DNA from: Paramecium tetraurelia
Lineage: Eukaryota > Ciliophora > Oligohymenophorea > Peniculida > Parameciidae
Assembly (NCBI RefSeq): GCF_000165425.1
Contig: NW_001799377.1
Coordinates: 323,204-387,203 of the forward strand
Reading direction: 5' to 3'
Length of the DNA stretch: 64,000 bases
Made by a program: the position numbers and the translations under genes. The notes beneath the pieces were generated by a model. The model saw only the letters and a list, made by a program, of their open reading frames with translations. It ran no database searches and was not told the DNA's origin. This document shows positions 41,312 to 54,888 of this stretch, in pieces. How positions within the stretch are numbered: position 1 is the first letter of the stretch; every line of letters begins with the position of its first letter.

Positions 41312-44300
41312 TCAGTTATTTTCATTCTTATTTTGTTTCATCAATCTTAATTAGTTAACTGCATCACTTGGTAGAGATTGTTATAGCTATTGTAAAGCAC
41401 TCACTCTTCTTGGCAACGACTCATGCATATTAGTCTAATTAGTAATTGGCTATTGTAGTTTCTTCTGCTAATCCAATTTATTCCGTTATTCTTCTTTGAT
41501 TTTCATTTAATATATCTTTTCAATTTATTGTTTGGACTAAATTATAATATGAATTGATATACCTTTAAACAATTATTCCAAACTTATTGAATCGATTAGA
41601 AGAAGACATCACTTTGCAAAGTTTTTGGATTCTCACAATAAAATACACAAAGTTCAGAATATAATTATTCACATGTTGATTAAAGTTAAGATAAATCTGT
41701 TATCTCCAATAAGAGTTATTATGAGAAATCTTCTAATCTACTCACTCTATCATTAGGGAACTTCGATTAACTCTTTATTGCATTCTACACAAACTTTTAC
41801 AATTTCTTTATCTCATTTATATCAATTGTCATCTATGACACTGGTAATCTACACATAAAGTCTAGAAGATCCATACGATCATTTGAGAAAAAGGATCCCT
41901 TTCCTTGCTTTTCATAAATTTGTTCACATTCTTACACAATACTCATCAATAATGTCTCTTTTCCATCCACACTCTTTATATCGGCTGCCTTTGATATAGC
42001 GTCGATTTTAAATCCAAAGGCTCCTCCTCTTGCAGAATCACCATTTACATAATTACCGATAGCTAAAGTGCATTTTATTAATAATTTAAATGCTTCATCA
42101 TTTTTTTAAAATTCAAATCCTTTCTATAATTACTTTAATTTTCCTCTGCATTCCTTACACATATCCATTCCCACAAACTCCGCCTTAATAGCTTAAATTC
42201 TATCTCCCTAAGCAGGAACTTAACATAATTCTAAGTAAAATAAATCTGCTATTTATAAGGTCTCTTTATCTAATTCCTCTGGATTCTAATACAAAGACTT
42301 TTCTTAATCCGTTGGAACCACATTTAATAAAGATTCTATCACATTTAGATTTAAAACTGACTTATCACACTCAAGCAATGCATTCTTTATTTTTTCATTA
42401 CTCATTTTTAATTTACCCAATATGAGCTCTATGTTCTTAGTTCTTTCTCCACTCAGTAATGTGATTTTATACACTTCCTTCTTTTTGTCACTCACGCCTA
42501 TACTTTATTAAATTTGCTTAGCTGGTTTTGAGGCAAATTTCTCTTCTAAAGATTTAACATCAAACTTGATTTCATTTTCATTCATCCCTTAAAATACTGA
42601 ATTCCCAATCTAATCTGGCTTTAAAATATTCCAACTTAAGCCTTTAAGTGGAACTGAAGGTTAGCATTTAGGTTTTGTTGGTACAGCAGGTTTAGCATTT
42701 GGTAATGGAGGAGCCTTGCCGCCTGGAGGAGGTGGTGGAGGAGGAGGACCACCAGCTTTAGCTCCAGGAGGAGGTGGTGGTGGTGGAGGAGGAGGTGCTC
42801 CAGTCTTTGCTCCAGGAGGAGGAGGTGGCGGTGGTGGAGGAGGTGGTGCATTTGTCTTTGCTCCAGGAGGAGGCGGTGGAGCTGGAACTTAAGATTATAA
42901 TGAAGGAGGAGGAGGTGGTGGCGGAGCATTTTAAGAAACTGTTTAAACCTAAGCTATATTTTCTGAAGGGTTTGGTGGAGGCTCTTAACCTCCATCAGGG
43001 GCTTAGATTTTGCATAACTAGGGTTGAGTATGAGTTGTTTTTAATCGATTAATTTCATTAGCATACTCTTCTAATTTTGCTTCTAATTCTGATACTTATT
43101 ATGCTTTTGTCATAACCTTTTAGGCTTCTATTAATTAACTACTCACATCTGAATATTTATTTTTGAGTTCAATGTATTACGAACTTTAATCTTGCAATCT
43201 TTTGTTTTCTTCAATTAGTTGGTTTAGTTTTTCATTAAGGTTTTTGAAATCCTTTTAATTATCCTAGTTACTTTTTTGTTTGATTTCCAATTGGAGATAG
43301 GTCTACAATATAAACAGAGATTACAATTTATTATTTATATCCATCTTCTCTTTCTTTCCTCATCTAGTCTCTTTTCTTTTGATCTGCCATAATTTGATCG
43401 AACTTTTTGGTTAACAGATCAATCAGCCTTGAAAGGATAGTAACTCCTGATGATTCATCATTTAATTTAACTAGTAACTCCTAGATTTCTAGTAATGAAT
43501 TAGATTTTTTGATGGCATTCAAAATGATTTATTAATTTGTTGTTTCATTTCCTCTACTCTGCCATAATCCTTTCAAAGCACCCACTAAACCTTCTTCGCT
43601 GCCTTTTTTTGTTATCGTTGATACAAACAAGGGATTCTACCTTTCTAGAATGGTTTTATTTGGATTAAAGCCTGGTTGGATTAAAGAATCATAAACGTCT
43701 AATTACACTTAGAGTTAATTCTTTTGAATTTCAAAATAGTCTGGATCTGTATTAAAAATTTCATCGAAATATCCATAAGCAAATATCAATGGTTTGCTAG
43801 GATCAAAATCGTAAAGATTATTGAAATAGAAGTTATCCACTTGAGAATAATGTGGTAAGTACTTTTATTCGTGCAGGAATTGCATAGCATGTTAGTAAGA
43901 ACAATGAGCTATCTGATACTCTTAGTTTTTCAGTTTCAGTTTGATGTCATCATAAATAACTGTTAAACCATATTGTTCTATTTATTATTTAATTAGTTCA
44001 CACATTTCGTCATCTGAATGAGTTTCTGCCAAAGCATTGATAAAGGTGCAAGCATCCCTTATAAGATATACATTTTGTTAAACTTCCATGATTTTAAATA
44101 TGGGTTCGGTAGCGAATCTCCATTTGGCTTCCTCCTTGAGATCTTTTAGAATTTCTATTATATTTTCAATGCATTTGTCTTGATTCACACAAATATCTGC
44201 TAATATCTGTAATATTAATGAGACATTTAAAGCATTATAAGGATTCAAATGCCTGAACAACCAGGATATGTGTTATGATTCCAAAATAATTGAAGGTAGT

Positions 44301-44772
44301 TTGCCTACAATATTGTGAATTATGATGATAATTAGTATTTATTTATCAAGGTCCTTTTATTACTCTTAAGTTATTCTAGTGATGATGTTATAATTGTTAA
44401 TGAGTTCTAGACACTCATTTGAAGTACAACCAACAATATATTTAGTAGCTTAGTACAATATTATTAAATCGTCACATTTCTTTAGTTGCTCAAAAATAAT
44501 TGATTTGAGTGTCTGCTCATGTAAAAATTGAAGTTATATTAAGATATCTAAGAGATATTCTAGAATTATTACCCTAATCCAAATCCCGTAATGCTGGATT
44601 TATTTATATAATTTCTTGGAAACGTAAAGGTTTTTGATATCCTATTTTTTATTTTGGGTCGAATTTCAACTCAAGATCCTATTTGTTAATATATATGATT
44701 TACATGATCATCGTACTTATAATGTAATGTACAAGGTTGGCGCTTGAACAGTTTTGCTTATTCTTAACCCAT
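41312..44772 (-). CDS. Formin (GBD/FH3-FH1-FH2)
   Basis: ATG 44770-44772 to TGA 41312-41314. The N-terminal ~450 residues form the armadillo-like GBD/FH3 region (for example NPYNALNVSLILQILADICV). A coiled-coil segment leads to a proline-rich FH1 with several poly-Pro runs of five to ten residues separated by GAKT/GAKA linkers (plus-strand GGA/GGT repeats at 42640-42960). The FH2 domain follows: LSWNILKPDQI, LEEKFASKP, LLSGERTKNIELILGKLKM, LAIGNYVNGDSARGGAFGF. The C-terminal tail is basic and Gln-rich. Formins nucleate and elongate unbranched actin filaments; FH1 feeds profilin-actin to FH2. Several introns of about 25 nt were seen at the 5' end. Confidence 0.93.
42640..42960 (-). repeat. Low-complexity FH1 proline tract
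   Basis: Tandem CCA/CCT/CCC codons on the minus strand (GGA/GGT on plus) encode runs of proline separated by short Gly-Ala-Lys linkers, the profilin-binding FH1 region of the formin. The tract also creates Val/Glu-rich and Leu/His-rich shadow frames that are not genes. Confidence 0.9.
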
Positions 44773-44912
44773 ATAATTAATTATTTATAATTATAAATTA
44801 AATACACATTTTTTAATATCTTGAGATCTGTAATGGGAATCTCAGCAATTTTATTTAATTATATATACAAATTGAACTAATTAAATTTAGTATTCAATAA
44901 TATTTTATATTA

Positions 44913-45952
44913 ATGTCCAATTCTCCATCAAATAAGAGGAAGTTTAAAATACAATATCATGTCGTAACAGTAATTATGATGATTATTATTCAGCCTGGTA
45001 TGTATTTTGATGACTCTGTTACCAAGATTGCTACTCATAAACGAAGAGTTTCCTCTCAAGGCAAAATATAACCAAGTATATTGGAGAATTATGAGTGTAA
45101 AGTATAAAATGTCTTTGAAAAACAATTACAGGAGACAGAAAAATTACACAATAAAGTGAAGTACTTATCTGATTAAACAGACCATAGAAAGATCAGTTAA
45201 CTAAAAAAGAACTCATCGAAAAATTAGTAAATCAAATGTAGGATCATTTACAATAGAAAGAGAAAGAGTTATTTGAAACAAGCAACATAGAAGATTAAAA
45301 GAGATTAGAGAGAAGAAAGTCTATTTTTTATTAAGAACAATCACATTTAGCGATGCTTGAACAAATGAAAGAAAGATTTGCATCCTAACAAGAAATCAAA
45401 AAGTAAGTTGATAGAAAAAAGACTAAGCATCCATCTGATTCATCCCCAATGAGAGGAACTCGGAAAAAAACTAATTTAGAATGCCAGTTATATGAGTAAG
45501 AACAAATTGAATTTGGTTTATAAGAGTATTATAAACTTTAGAGAATCAAACACAATGTTGAAAAATAATTAAATCGTATGGGACTGAAAGATTCCTCAGG
45601 TACTGATGAGAGAACACGCAAATTATCGCTTTTATAAAATTCATCTTAATTATTACATAATAGTGTGTTAACATAAGAAAAATCAAAATCTAAAAGTAAT
45701 CCAAAAACTCAGAATACCAATAACATTTTAAAAAGAATCAAAGAGAAAATTCAACATATACACACTAATTACAGTAATAATAATTCAATGAGTACACTTA
45801 TTACATGTTGTGATTAAGAAATTGCATAATTGAAGAGAATTGATAATGACATCAATAAAAAGAAGAAAATTTAGATTAAAAAGTTCAAAGTAATTTAAAA
45901 TGACCTAGATGCAATAGGTTTTATGAGATTTCAAAGGGCTAAAATGTAATGA
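44913..45952 (+). CDS. Coiled-coil hypothetical protein (339 aa)
   Basis: ATG 44913 to TGA 45950-45952 with one 20-nt intron (GTACTTATCTGATTAAACAG), giving exactly 340 codons. After a short N-terminal segment most of the protein is charged helix and coiled coil (KKELIEKLVNQMQDHLQQKE; EQSHLAMLEQMKERF), with a Ser/Asn-rich middle. No conserved domain was recognised. It is divergent from the formin gene, with about 140 bp between starts, so the two may share a promoter region. Confidence 0.65.
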
Positions 45953-46522
45953 TTATAAATTAAAGTTTATGAATATGTTTTCAATTTAAATATTACTTAT
46001 TTTCTTGTAATTAAAAAAAAGAAGTAATGTAAAATTCATTATAAGAGATAAAAACACCATATGTAAGGCATTAATTGTTTAGAAATATAAAACTATTTAA
46101 GCAATAATTTTAAAGTTTGTAATATTACTAGAGATAAAATTTTATTATGACTAAGTTTTAGATGCAATTTGGCTCAAGGAATGTTAAGCATAGAAAATAT
46201 TGGATAAGCAGATAACTTACTAAGAATTATAATTCAGTTAATTCCTTATATATATATATTGATAAATAAAATAAATTATATTTTCAATTTAAAACAATAA
46301 GCCCACAATTAAGAGAGCTTTAGTTTGTCTTCTAAACAGTAAAGAGGATATGACGTTCTTATTATTATTCCAATAAAATTTCTCATTTTTTAATGAAGGA
46401 ACTCAACATCAAGTCATTACCCTATTCAATAAATTGGTAAACTAATGACAGAAGTTAAATGCAGAGGATTCATGAGTAATTAACATTTTTTTTGGTGATT
46501 ATAATTATTATATTAATTTAAT
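45953..46522. other. AT-rich spacer
   Basis: About 570 bp between two plus-strand genes, with A/T runs and TGAs in all frames. I see no gene, RNA or repeat of note. Confidence 0.5.
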
Positions 46523-49492
46523 ATGAATACTTTCACTAAATTTCCTGAAGATGACGAAATCGCGAATCATAAGATTAAGGCTTTGGAATTGAATGCTTCC
46601 CAATTTTAGGCGAAAATGAAAGTAAATATTCGTAGCTATACAGCCACTATTTAACGAGAACACTAAATTAAAGCAACATGTTATCAGTCTTAACTTCTAT
46701 ATAGAGGAACGCAAATTATAATTAGCCAATCTCATTAGTGATACTGGCCCAAATGGAGAAGATAGAGTTTTGATCAAAGCAGTAGCAGATTTCAAATAAA
46801 TATGTGATCTGTTAGAAGGTATTATAGTTTTTATAAAAAGAGGAGATAATCAGATTGAACAATATTATAATCGATAACAATAATGCGAAAACTGCTTTTC
46901 AGCTAAATATTAAACAGTTAAGGGAGAATCTACAATAGGAAACTGAAAGACATTTTATTGAAAAACAATAGTTGATAGATTAAAACAGAAAACTGAGTGA
47001 CTATCATAAATAACAAAAGTAGTTGAATGAGCAAAGACAAAATCGTCTGGTAAAGATATCTCATTTAAATTGTAGCAAATGAAAATCGAAGATCTCAGTT
47101 CATAAATCATGTAATTAAAATTGAATGAATAAAAGATGCACAAGATATATAAAGAGGAATTAGAAATTAAGACTTTAAAATTGAATACTGAACTTGCTTA
47201 AGTCAAATTTGAAAAATAAGATTAAAATGAGAAGTTTGAAATTGAAAGAAGATCCTATTTAAAACAATTGGAAGTCTTTAGTACTAAGTTGAATGAGGTC
47301 AAAATGGAATTAATAAATGAATACGAGTATAAGATTTAGTCGTAAAGAATGAAAATGGATAATTAAATTCAAAAACTTAAAGATGATTGCCAAGATTATA
47401 AAAATTAAACTTTGTAATATATTGAAAAAAATAAAATCTTGCAATTCTAAATAGATAGATATTAACCATATACTGCGAGTTTGGAGAAGGATATTCAAGA
47501 TTTAAAATACAAAGTCTTTCTGTTTGATGAGCAAATGAAAGGCAAGGACTCAAAACTCCTTCAAAAGGACATATTAATAGATTAATTAAAGTACTAGTGT
47601 ATATATATCTAGTGAATAGATCAAGAGATTGAAACATGATAAAACTCAACCAGGAACTAGAGAAAATATAAGGAAGTAAGGCACAGTAGTCTAAAATAAT
47701 AAGAATTCATCTCCAGATAAAGTGTAATAGTAAAAAACCAATCCATAATCATAATATAAGTAGATTGTCAAACAAAGAGAACCAATTAAATAAACCAGCA
47801 ATCCTGAATCAGCTGTTCAATCTTCTTATAAAAGAACATCCATTTAAAAAGATGAATTTAATTTCGAAGAAACTACAATTGAGTAATACGTTGAAAATAA
47901 TCGATAAGAAATAATGCAATCTATTTAGCAACAAAGTCGATAATCCTCGGTGGAAGACAAACCTACTCAATAGATATAAATAATAAAAATTGTATCTAAT
48001 GAACCAACTTCAACGATTAAAACTAACAATGAAGGATTGCAAAACACAAGCATTCAATACAATAAATCCTTATAGACCACCTAGAGAGCTTGGACAATTT
48101 AAAATGATTTTGGAGTTTAATGTGATCTGATTGAAATGGATTCTAACACATCATCTTATTACACTTCAGATGCACAGTTGGCAAGGTGTAAGAATGAGAT
48201 TATTAGACTTAAAGAAGAGTTTGAATTTAAAATAAAGTGCAGTTAAGATGAAATCACTGATATGCAAGATTTGATGAAGATCTCATAGGTTAAGAATGAA
48301 TAACTAGTTGAATCAATGAAAAGAGAATTTGAATAATAGATATAATAAGAATTATTAAAGAAGGACATAGAGATTTCCCAATTGTTAGAAACTATCAAAG
48401 ACAAAGATTATAGTATTAAAAGCTATATAGATTCAGAACAATTATATGAACTCTTAATTGAAGATTTGAATCTAAAATTAAAATAGAAGGATGAAGAAGA
48501 ATTGCAACTCCTAAAAAAATTCCAAGAGTAGGTTGAATAACTAAAAAGTGAAAATGAAATAGAGTAAAAACGACTCTTAGAATTAACTGAAAATCTAAAA
48601 TTAAATCATAAGCAGGAAATGGAAAATTTAAATAATTAACATCTACTGGATCAGGAATAACTTACTTAAGAAAGGAAAAAGCTTAAGGAACAATAAGCAG
48701 ATCATGAAATCTTTATGAAATAAACTACAGAGTTATTAGAGTAAGCGAAATCTAAAGAATACTTATTAGATAGTTATAGAAGAGAATTATTAAAAACAAA
48801 TGAAATCGTTAAATATTTATCATTAGAGATTGAAAATTACAAAAAAATAAACAATATTTTTAGAACCAAAAATGATCATATTTCTTAAAATTTCCTGTAT
48901 AATGGAATGGGATTTCTACCTACTGAAGTTTAAGATAAAATAAAGAATAAAATGAATAAAGCTAAATATAAGTAGAGTGTGCCCTCAAATATACCCAAGG
49001 ATGCTTATGCTATGAACTTTTAACTCTAGAAGGGTTCTAAAATGAAACCTGCTAAGTTAGCATCGATGACTAACAATATCTAAGATTTGAAAAATTAAAA
49101 GTCATTATTATTTATATTTTAGATAGGAGATCAAAGTTAAAATTGAATAATTGAATGAAGGAAGTGATGGACTGCCAAAAATTAATTCAAAAAATGTTTA
49201 TGAATTAGAGAGATCTCATTCTGAATCAAAACAAAAGATATTAAATAAAAATATTAGATCAAGTATATTGAATTCTCATTTATTAACTTAGAAACTTAAC
49301 AAGAAGATTATGTTGAAACTAATGATCCTAAAAGAATCATTTAGGATATCAATTAAAAGGAATTGCTATTGATTTAACGTAGTCAAATGCTACTATCTTA
49401 GCTGAATGTAACGGCAGAAAATTATTAAAAATAAAACCAAAAAAAAACAAATTATAGTACTTGTAAAATATGATGAATTTAGATTTTCATGA
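46523..49492 (+). CDS. Long coiled-coil protein (~900+ aa)
   Basis: Starts at ATG 46523. Long open stretches are joined by small introns (a 22-nt intron GTACTAGTG...TCTAG near 47594, a 22-nt intron near 49100, a 29-nt intron near 49263, and a 26-nt intron near 49458). The most consistent end is TGA 49490-49492; without the later splices it would end at 49372. Nearly the whole product is heptad-rich coiled coil (IEDLSSQIMQLKLNEQK; LIKEDFEFKIKCS-type blocks), broken by a Gln/Ser-rich linker at about residues 370-500. Such proteins in ciliates are often cortical or basal-body structural components; nothing more specific is supported. Some 5' splices are unresolved. Confidence 0.6.
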
Positions 49493-50459
49493 TATATTTC
49501 ATCATCACCCATCATTATATCATTTGATTATTCCTCTATTATTGAAGTGTATGGGAAGGGATTTATTTTCTATATAAGTTTCATCAAAAAAAATTAAATT
49601 GTTATTTATTCAGTTATTTTCTCAGATTAAATATTGGAATTATACTTGTCAAAATATTTCTGAATCATTTTCAATAATTGAAGTAACAATAATTTTATGA
49701 TAATTTTAAAATTCTAATTAATTAAAATACTTAAAAACAATATTTCTAAAGGAATTCTTGCATACAAATTAAATATTAAATTTATACAATTCACTTAATA
49801 TTTTACATCATCAATTGAACTAAACTAATTAAAAGAACTTTCTCATATTGTAATTTAATACTTCTCTTATTGTTTTGTCATCTTGATTAATTGCTTTCCA
49901 AATTTCATTGATCAGATATTTTATATTTATTAGTTCATAAATAAATATTATTTTAATATAAATATCTAATCATTTAAGTATATGTTTTAAACACAAATAG
50001 ATCATAATAAATATGTAAATGGCAACTTCTTAAATAAGAATTTTACCAAGAGTTCTGTTTAGTATCAAAAATAAAATTTGATATATTCAAATCAAGAGAG
50101 TTGACACATTTTTCAATCTATTATTCGTCTTTTCTAGGTTAATTAATATATATTTCATCTTTTCTTTAAGGAAGATGGTGCTTTCTAATATTGATTCCTA
50201 GGACATTTAACAGAAAATATTTGTAAAAATTAGTTGTTAAATAATTAAATATTTGTCTACCTATGTATTCCAACAGAATAGTGAGAACAAAAGTGTCCTC
50301 AGACTTTCAAAATACTTGTGTATGATCCCATCATCAATTTTTAGTCTTCCAGTTTTAAGAGACAGTAATTCCATACATAAACCGGGTCGATTTCACCATG
50401 CAGAATTACAGCTGACAACTTTTGTACTGCTAAAACATATACACCTGCTTAAAGCTAAA
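49493..50459. other. AT-rich stretch, no supported gene
   Basis: About 970 bp. Mostly AT-rich sequence with many TGAs. From about 50250 a frame is open and runs in phase into the next gene, so part of this may be an upstream exon of that gene. Confidence 0.4.
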
Positions 50460-51658
50460 ATGACAAAGGAGTAAGTGTATATTATATCTTAGTAATAACT
50501 TAAGAAAGTGCAGATAGAAGCATTTATTGCAGAAATTGAAAAACTAAATGATGTCTTAAAAAAGAAAGTAAACTTGATTCATGATCTTACTGTGAAATTG
50601 AATGCAAGTGAAGCAAATTTGCAAGAAAAGAGAGATGAATAATCAAGTTTAAAAACTACATATTAACGTTAAATTGAAGAGCAGTAATAAAAAATTGAAG
50701 AGCTGTTACTAACGAATCAACAACTTAAGCAGACAAATATTTAATAACAATAAGAGTTAGAAAATCTATTTCTTCAGATAGAATAATATAATAAAGAATC
50801 TTAGAAACTAAAAGAAACTCTTAAAAATTCATAGACTATTCACAATGAAGTAGAAGTCAAACAATTGAGAGTAGAGTTGAATAATTAAAAGTAAGAAATC
50901 ACGAGATTGCAAATTTAACTTTTGGAGGAAAAAAAGGAGGCGAACTTATTAAAATTATAAAATGAAGAACTAAACAATTAATCATAAATTAAATTCCTTG
51001 AGAATACCTTAAATGATCAACAAAATACTATTGATAATCAAAAATAATGCATAGCTCAATTAAGGAAAACTATTAATTTACTAGAGTAGAATATATCTGA
51101 TTAATTTATGAGTGAGAATTCTTATAATCAACTTGTCAATGCATTTAATTCTTACAAGGATCAACAGAAAGAATAAGAAGCAAAGTTAAGTAAATTGTTA
51201 AAGGGTAAGGATTCTGAAATAATGGATCTTAAAGATAATTTTTAAAGTTAATAAGTCTAATTGGAATAGTCGAATCTTTTGGTTATATCTTTATAAAATT
51301 AAATTGAGAAGCTGAAAAATATGATGAAACTTAAAATAGATGATTTTGATCTCAAGAAATTTGAGAATGATTAAGCACTTTAGTAACCACTTCAATAACA
51401 CAATAAAAATCATAGTAAAAAAATAAATAAAGATTATATTGGAACCCCATAGAATCATGCCTCTTAGCACCAATAGATAAATTTTATAGTATTTTTTATT
51501 TATTATGATCTTAGAAAGAATAATGTAGACATATTCCAATGTCAAGCCAAAACTTCGAAAAAGAATTATCATCTTATAAAAACAAAATGAATAGTCCATC
51601 AAATATTAAATTTAGATAAGAGGCTAAGGAAGGAATTTTCAATAAAAAAGTGTGTTGA
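50460..51658 (+). CDS. Coiled-coil protein (390 aa)
   Basis: From ATG 50460 to TGA 51656-51658 with a 26-nt intron near the 3' end (GTATTTTTTA...ATCTTAG), giving exactly 391 codons. Practically all of it is coiled coil rich in Gln, Glu, Leu and Asn (IEKLNDVLKKKVNLIHDLT; QLRKTINLLEQNISDQF). The last 40 residues are polar. The frame is open upstream to about 50250 with an earlier ATG at about 50320, so the protein may be longer. No domain was recognised. Confidence 0.6.
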
Positions 51659-51695
51659 TTATGAATATTTATATTATATAATTTCTAAAAAGAAT

Positions 51696-53241
51696 TCATT
51701 ATTTCTTCATCATGATTTTGCCATTAATTTTATTTTGAGTTAGCGTAATAGATTGTCTTTTTGTTGTTTACTTGTATTCAGTCTATAATCTGATAGTATC
51801 AGTATTATGCAATTGCAATTTCTTTTTCTATTTTGGATTAGGACTCTCCAGCATAATTTTGAATTTTTAAAATGAGGAAAGTTTGTCGAGATTTTAAATA
51901 AGATTCTTTTAAGAACTGTTTTGAGAAGTTTAAGCACTTGTTTTATACAATTATCGGAATTTTTCCGGAGTCTTTTTTGGTTAAGTCTTTATTTTACTAC
52001 TAAAATTGTTAGAGTATATTTTAATAAGTTTAGAATCTTTTTTAGCTGGTGTGCATTCTGTCTATAAAGACTACTAGGAAGCAGACTTCTTATGGACAGG
52101 TGAAATATAATTAAAAAGTTTAGGTTAGCTTTAATTATTTCCTCCAGTATTAATGATCTAACTTAAACGCATTTATTCTGTCTTCAACTATTCTGATGAA
52201 ACACTTCTAGTACTCGTAATAAAGTGAGCACTACTATGTTTCGCTTAATTATTAATATTATTTTGGTCAACTTTATTCGAGAAAATTTTTTGAATTTTTA
52301 ATTTGTTATCTTAAGATAATTTTATAATCTTAGCTTTCATGTACTTTTGAAATTCATTCTCTTCTTGACTACTATTAATATGCTATTGTGAAGATGATTT
52401 TTGAGTAGGATTAGGACGTTCTGGAGATTGTTTTTAGGAAGTTCTAATATTCGCTTAGATTTTTCCATTTATCAAATGAAATGGCAAATTTAATTTTAGC
52501 TTATCCTTATTTATTTAATTGTTTCTGATGACTAATTATTTTAATATTTTGAGGTTCTAAGTTGGCTATTTCGCTATTTATTTTTAATTATTTTTTTCTG
52601 TTTAGATTTCTTATTGCATTGTTAACCATGTTTCATCTACATTCTAAAATAGTAAATAGACTAATTACAATCTAATCTTCATCCTTTTACAATTTAATTA
52701 TTTATCTTAATAGTGATTTGGCAGATCTTTCACTTAACTTTGTTATACTATTTAAGACTTAAATATCTTCGTTTAATTTTTCATATTCTATTATTACAGT
52801 AAACTCAATACATGTGCTTAAACTAGATTACTCATATGGAATTCCTAGTTAAATTTTTATCTTTCTATATTCATATTTTCTAATTATTTATTATGTGATA
52901 TTTACTTTTTCTTCTCGTAATAATAAGTAGCAATATCTGCTAGGAATCCAAAAAACATTCTAGGTATGTCTTTGTGGTATTTGTAATATTCTAATAATTG
53001 TTAAAATTTGTTAGATTATTATGTAATTGGATAATATCTATTTTCATATTACAAAATAGAATTACTTTTTTAAATATTCCTCTTACTCCTTTATATGTAG
53101 GTTGTCTTTGAAATCTATGACCCACTTAACTGGTTTTATTGAAAAAAAGTCCTCAAAATTTTTCACTTTTTATTATGAATATTTAGTGTACAAGGCCTTC
53201 TCAATCTTTAATGAATGATACACTATTGATTAAATTTGCAT
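51696..53241 (-). CDS. Unknown protein (~488 aa), conserved-looking N-terminal domain
   Basis: Three introns of 28, 26 and 25 nt restore one frame from ATG 53239-53241 to TGA 51696-51698, giving exactly 489 codons. The N-terminal ~220 residues look like a folded helical domain, with blocks EDFFSIKPVKWVIDFKDN, FQQLLEYYKYHKDIPRMFF and YRKIKIQLGIPYEQ. The C-terminal half is Ser/Gln/Lys-rich and probably disordered (HFITSTRSVSSEQ; TPEKFRQLYKTSA). I do not recognise the family. Protein-like sequence continues upstream to about 53560 (e.g. FGRLYRKLEWLDSIYE) but cannot be joined without an in-frame TGA, so the true start may lie further 5'. Confidence 0.6.
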
Positions 53242-54888
53242 ATAAATGTTTGACATTTTTTGAACATTTTAATTTTTAACAGAACGGACAATCCCTTTTT
53301 CTAAAAGAACTCTTCATAACTGAATATAATTAATATTGAATAATATATTAATATCACAGCCTCATAATTGTATCCTTATTAAATTTCATAAATAGAATCA
53401 AGCCATTCCAATTTACGATAAAGTCTTCCAAAACAGAAGGTTAATAATTTTGGAAATATCTCTATTTTCAAATTATTTTTTGTAAACTATCTTCGTTATC
53501 TATACTCCAATCTGCAATGAAGTATCTAATGCTTCTGATTTAATGTTATAATTAATGTTATGTGTTTTGTTAGATATACTCAGCTCTGAAAATATGTAAT
53601 TGGTAATAATCAATGATAATCATTTATTAATAATCTTAAGAAAATTATAGATGCAATTAATTGTATTTACAATGAAGAAGAAGGTATTTGAGTTTATAAA
53701 TCAAATTTTGAGAGTAAATTCATCTTTTGTTAGATTATATTTTATTATTTATAAATTGATATAAAAAATATAATTTTTATAGCAGCCACAAGCAAATACC
53801 TTAAATTGTTTCAATTTGTTAAAATTTTGAATTAATTGGACTTATTTTACTGAAATTTAGTAACATTAAATCACTTTTTCTAATTCTGTAAATAATATAT
53901 AAATAAAATTATTCACTTTATTGACTGATAGCAAGAATAAATGGAAATATAAATTTTTGAATGATATTTTTAAATGATTAAATCATTCATATATTCTTAA
54001 TTTGTAATTAGTACAAAATAAATCGCTCTAGTATTTTGCAAAATTAGTTTATTAATAAGGAGGACTTTGCATTTATTGAAAATATAGAAATGCAGTAATT
54101 AATTTGAAATATAGTTGGTATAAAAATTTAGATATTATAAGCTATCAATTTTTATAATTCTCCTTAACAATATTAGCTTTTTTAATTATTTTATTTTAGA
54201 AAATATTACATTTCAGAATAGATTTTTTAAAATTATAATTAATTTTCACGAAATTCAAAATGCTTTCTTAAATAAAAATTTAAAGTTTCGATAGTTCAGC
54301 TGAAATTAAACTATTTATTAAACTGTAACAACTAAAATCATGAGGATTGTCTGTAATTATATTAATCAATTTTAATTTCAGTAATAAATTGTTTTCCTTC
54401 TTTTCATGATATAGAAAAAGAAGGACCCAAGTCTGAATGCTATTTGTAAAAGAAAATAAGTTTTCAAATTTACTTGTATAAAAGACAAATAATTTTAAGT
54501 CTGAAATATTAAATTTTAAATTATAAAAGGAGGAAAAGGCATCTAAAATAATTTTATATGTTTTGTCGGAGGAATATTAATAAAAATTATTCCTTAGAAA
54601 TTAATAATTTCTTCATTAATAAAAGAAGGAGAACTGTAAGTCTACTAAGTTGACGTAGTGAATAAATTTTTAAATCTTAAATTCTCCCTATATGAATTTC
54701 AATGTTGAATAATTATTTCTTAGTCTACTTAATATTTTAGTATTTCTTGCATCATCTAAATTAACTAATTGAAGATTGCCACTAATATTTTCTTGAGTAT
54801 TTCAATAAATTTAATATATAAACTCATTTATAATTCATTTTTTAACCATCAAAATAAGTATACTAATAATATCTCTATATATAATTTA
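53242..54888. other. AT-rich region with possible 5' exons or gene remnants
   Basis: About 1.6 kb. The first 320 bp (to about 53560) carry minus-strand protein-like sequence, with 19- or 26-nt candidate introns, that probably belongs to the gene downstream. From 53600 to 54890 the sequence is very AT-rich. Weakly coding plus-strand frames at about 53670-53880 and 54510-54720 might be decayed genes. No transposon ends, inverted repeats or telomeric repeats were seen. Confidence 0.4.

Noticed and set aside
42636..42929. Leu/His-rich open frame on minus in the same tract
   Set aside because: It is the formin FH1 region read in the wrong frame; the proline frame links to FH2.
42774..43052. Val/Glu-rich open frame on plus across the formin FH1 region
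   Set aside because: It is a shadow of the poly-proline codons read on the opposite strand.
49493..54888. Possible mobile element or retained germline-limited DNA in the AT-rich stretches
   Set aside because: No terminal inverted repeats, transposase motifs or TA-bounded paired ends were seen, and much of 51.7-53.2 kb proved to be a spliced gene.
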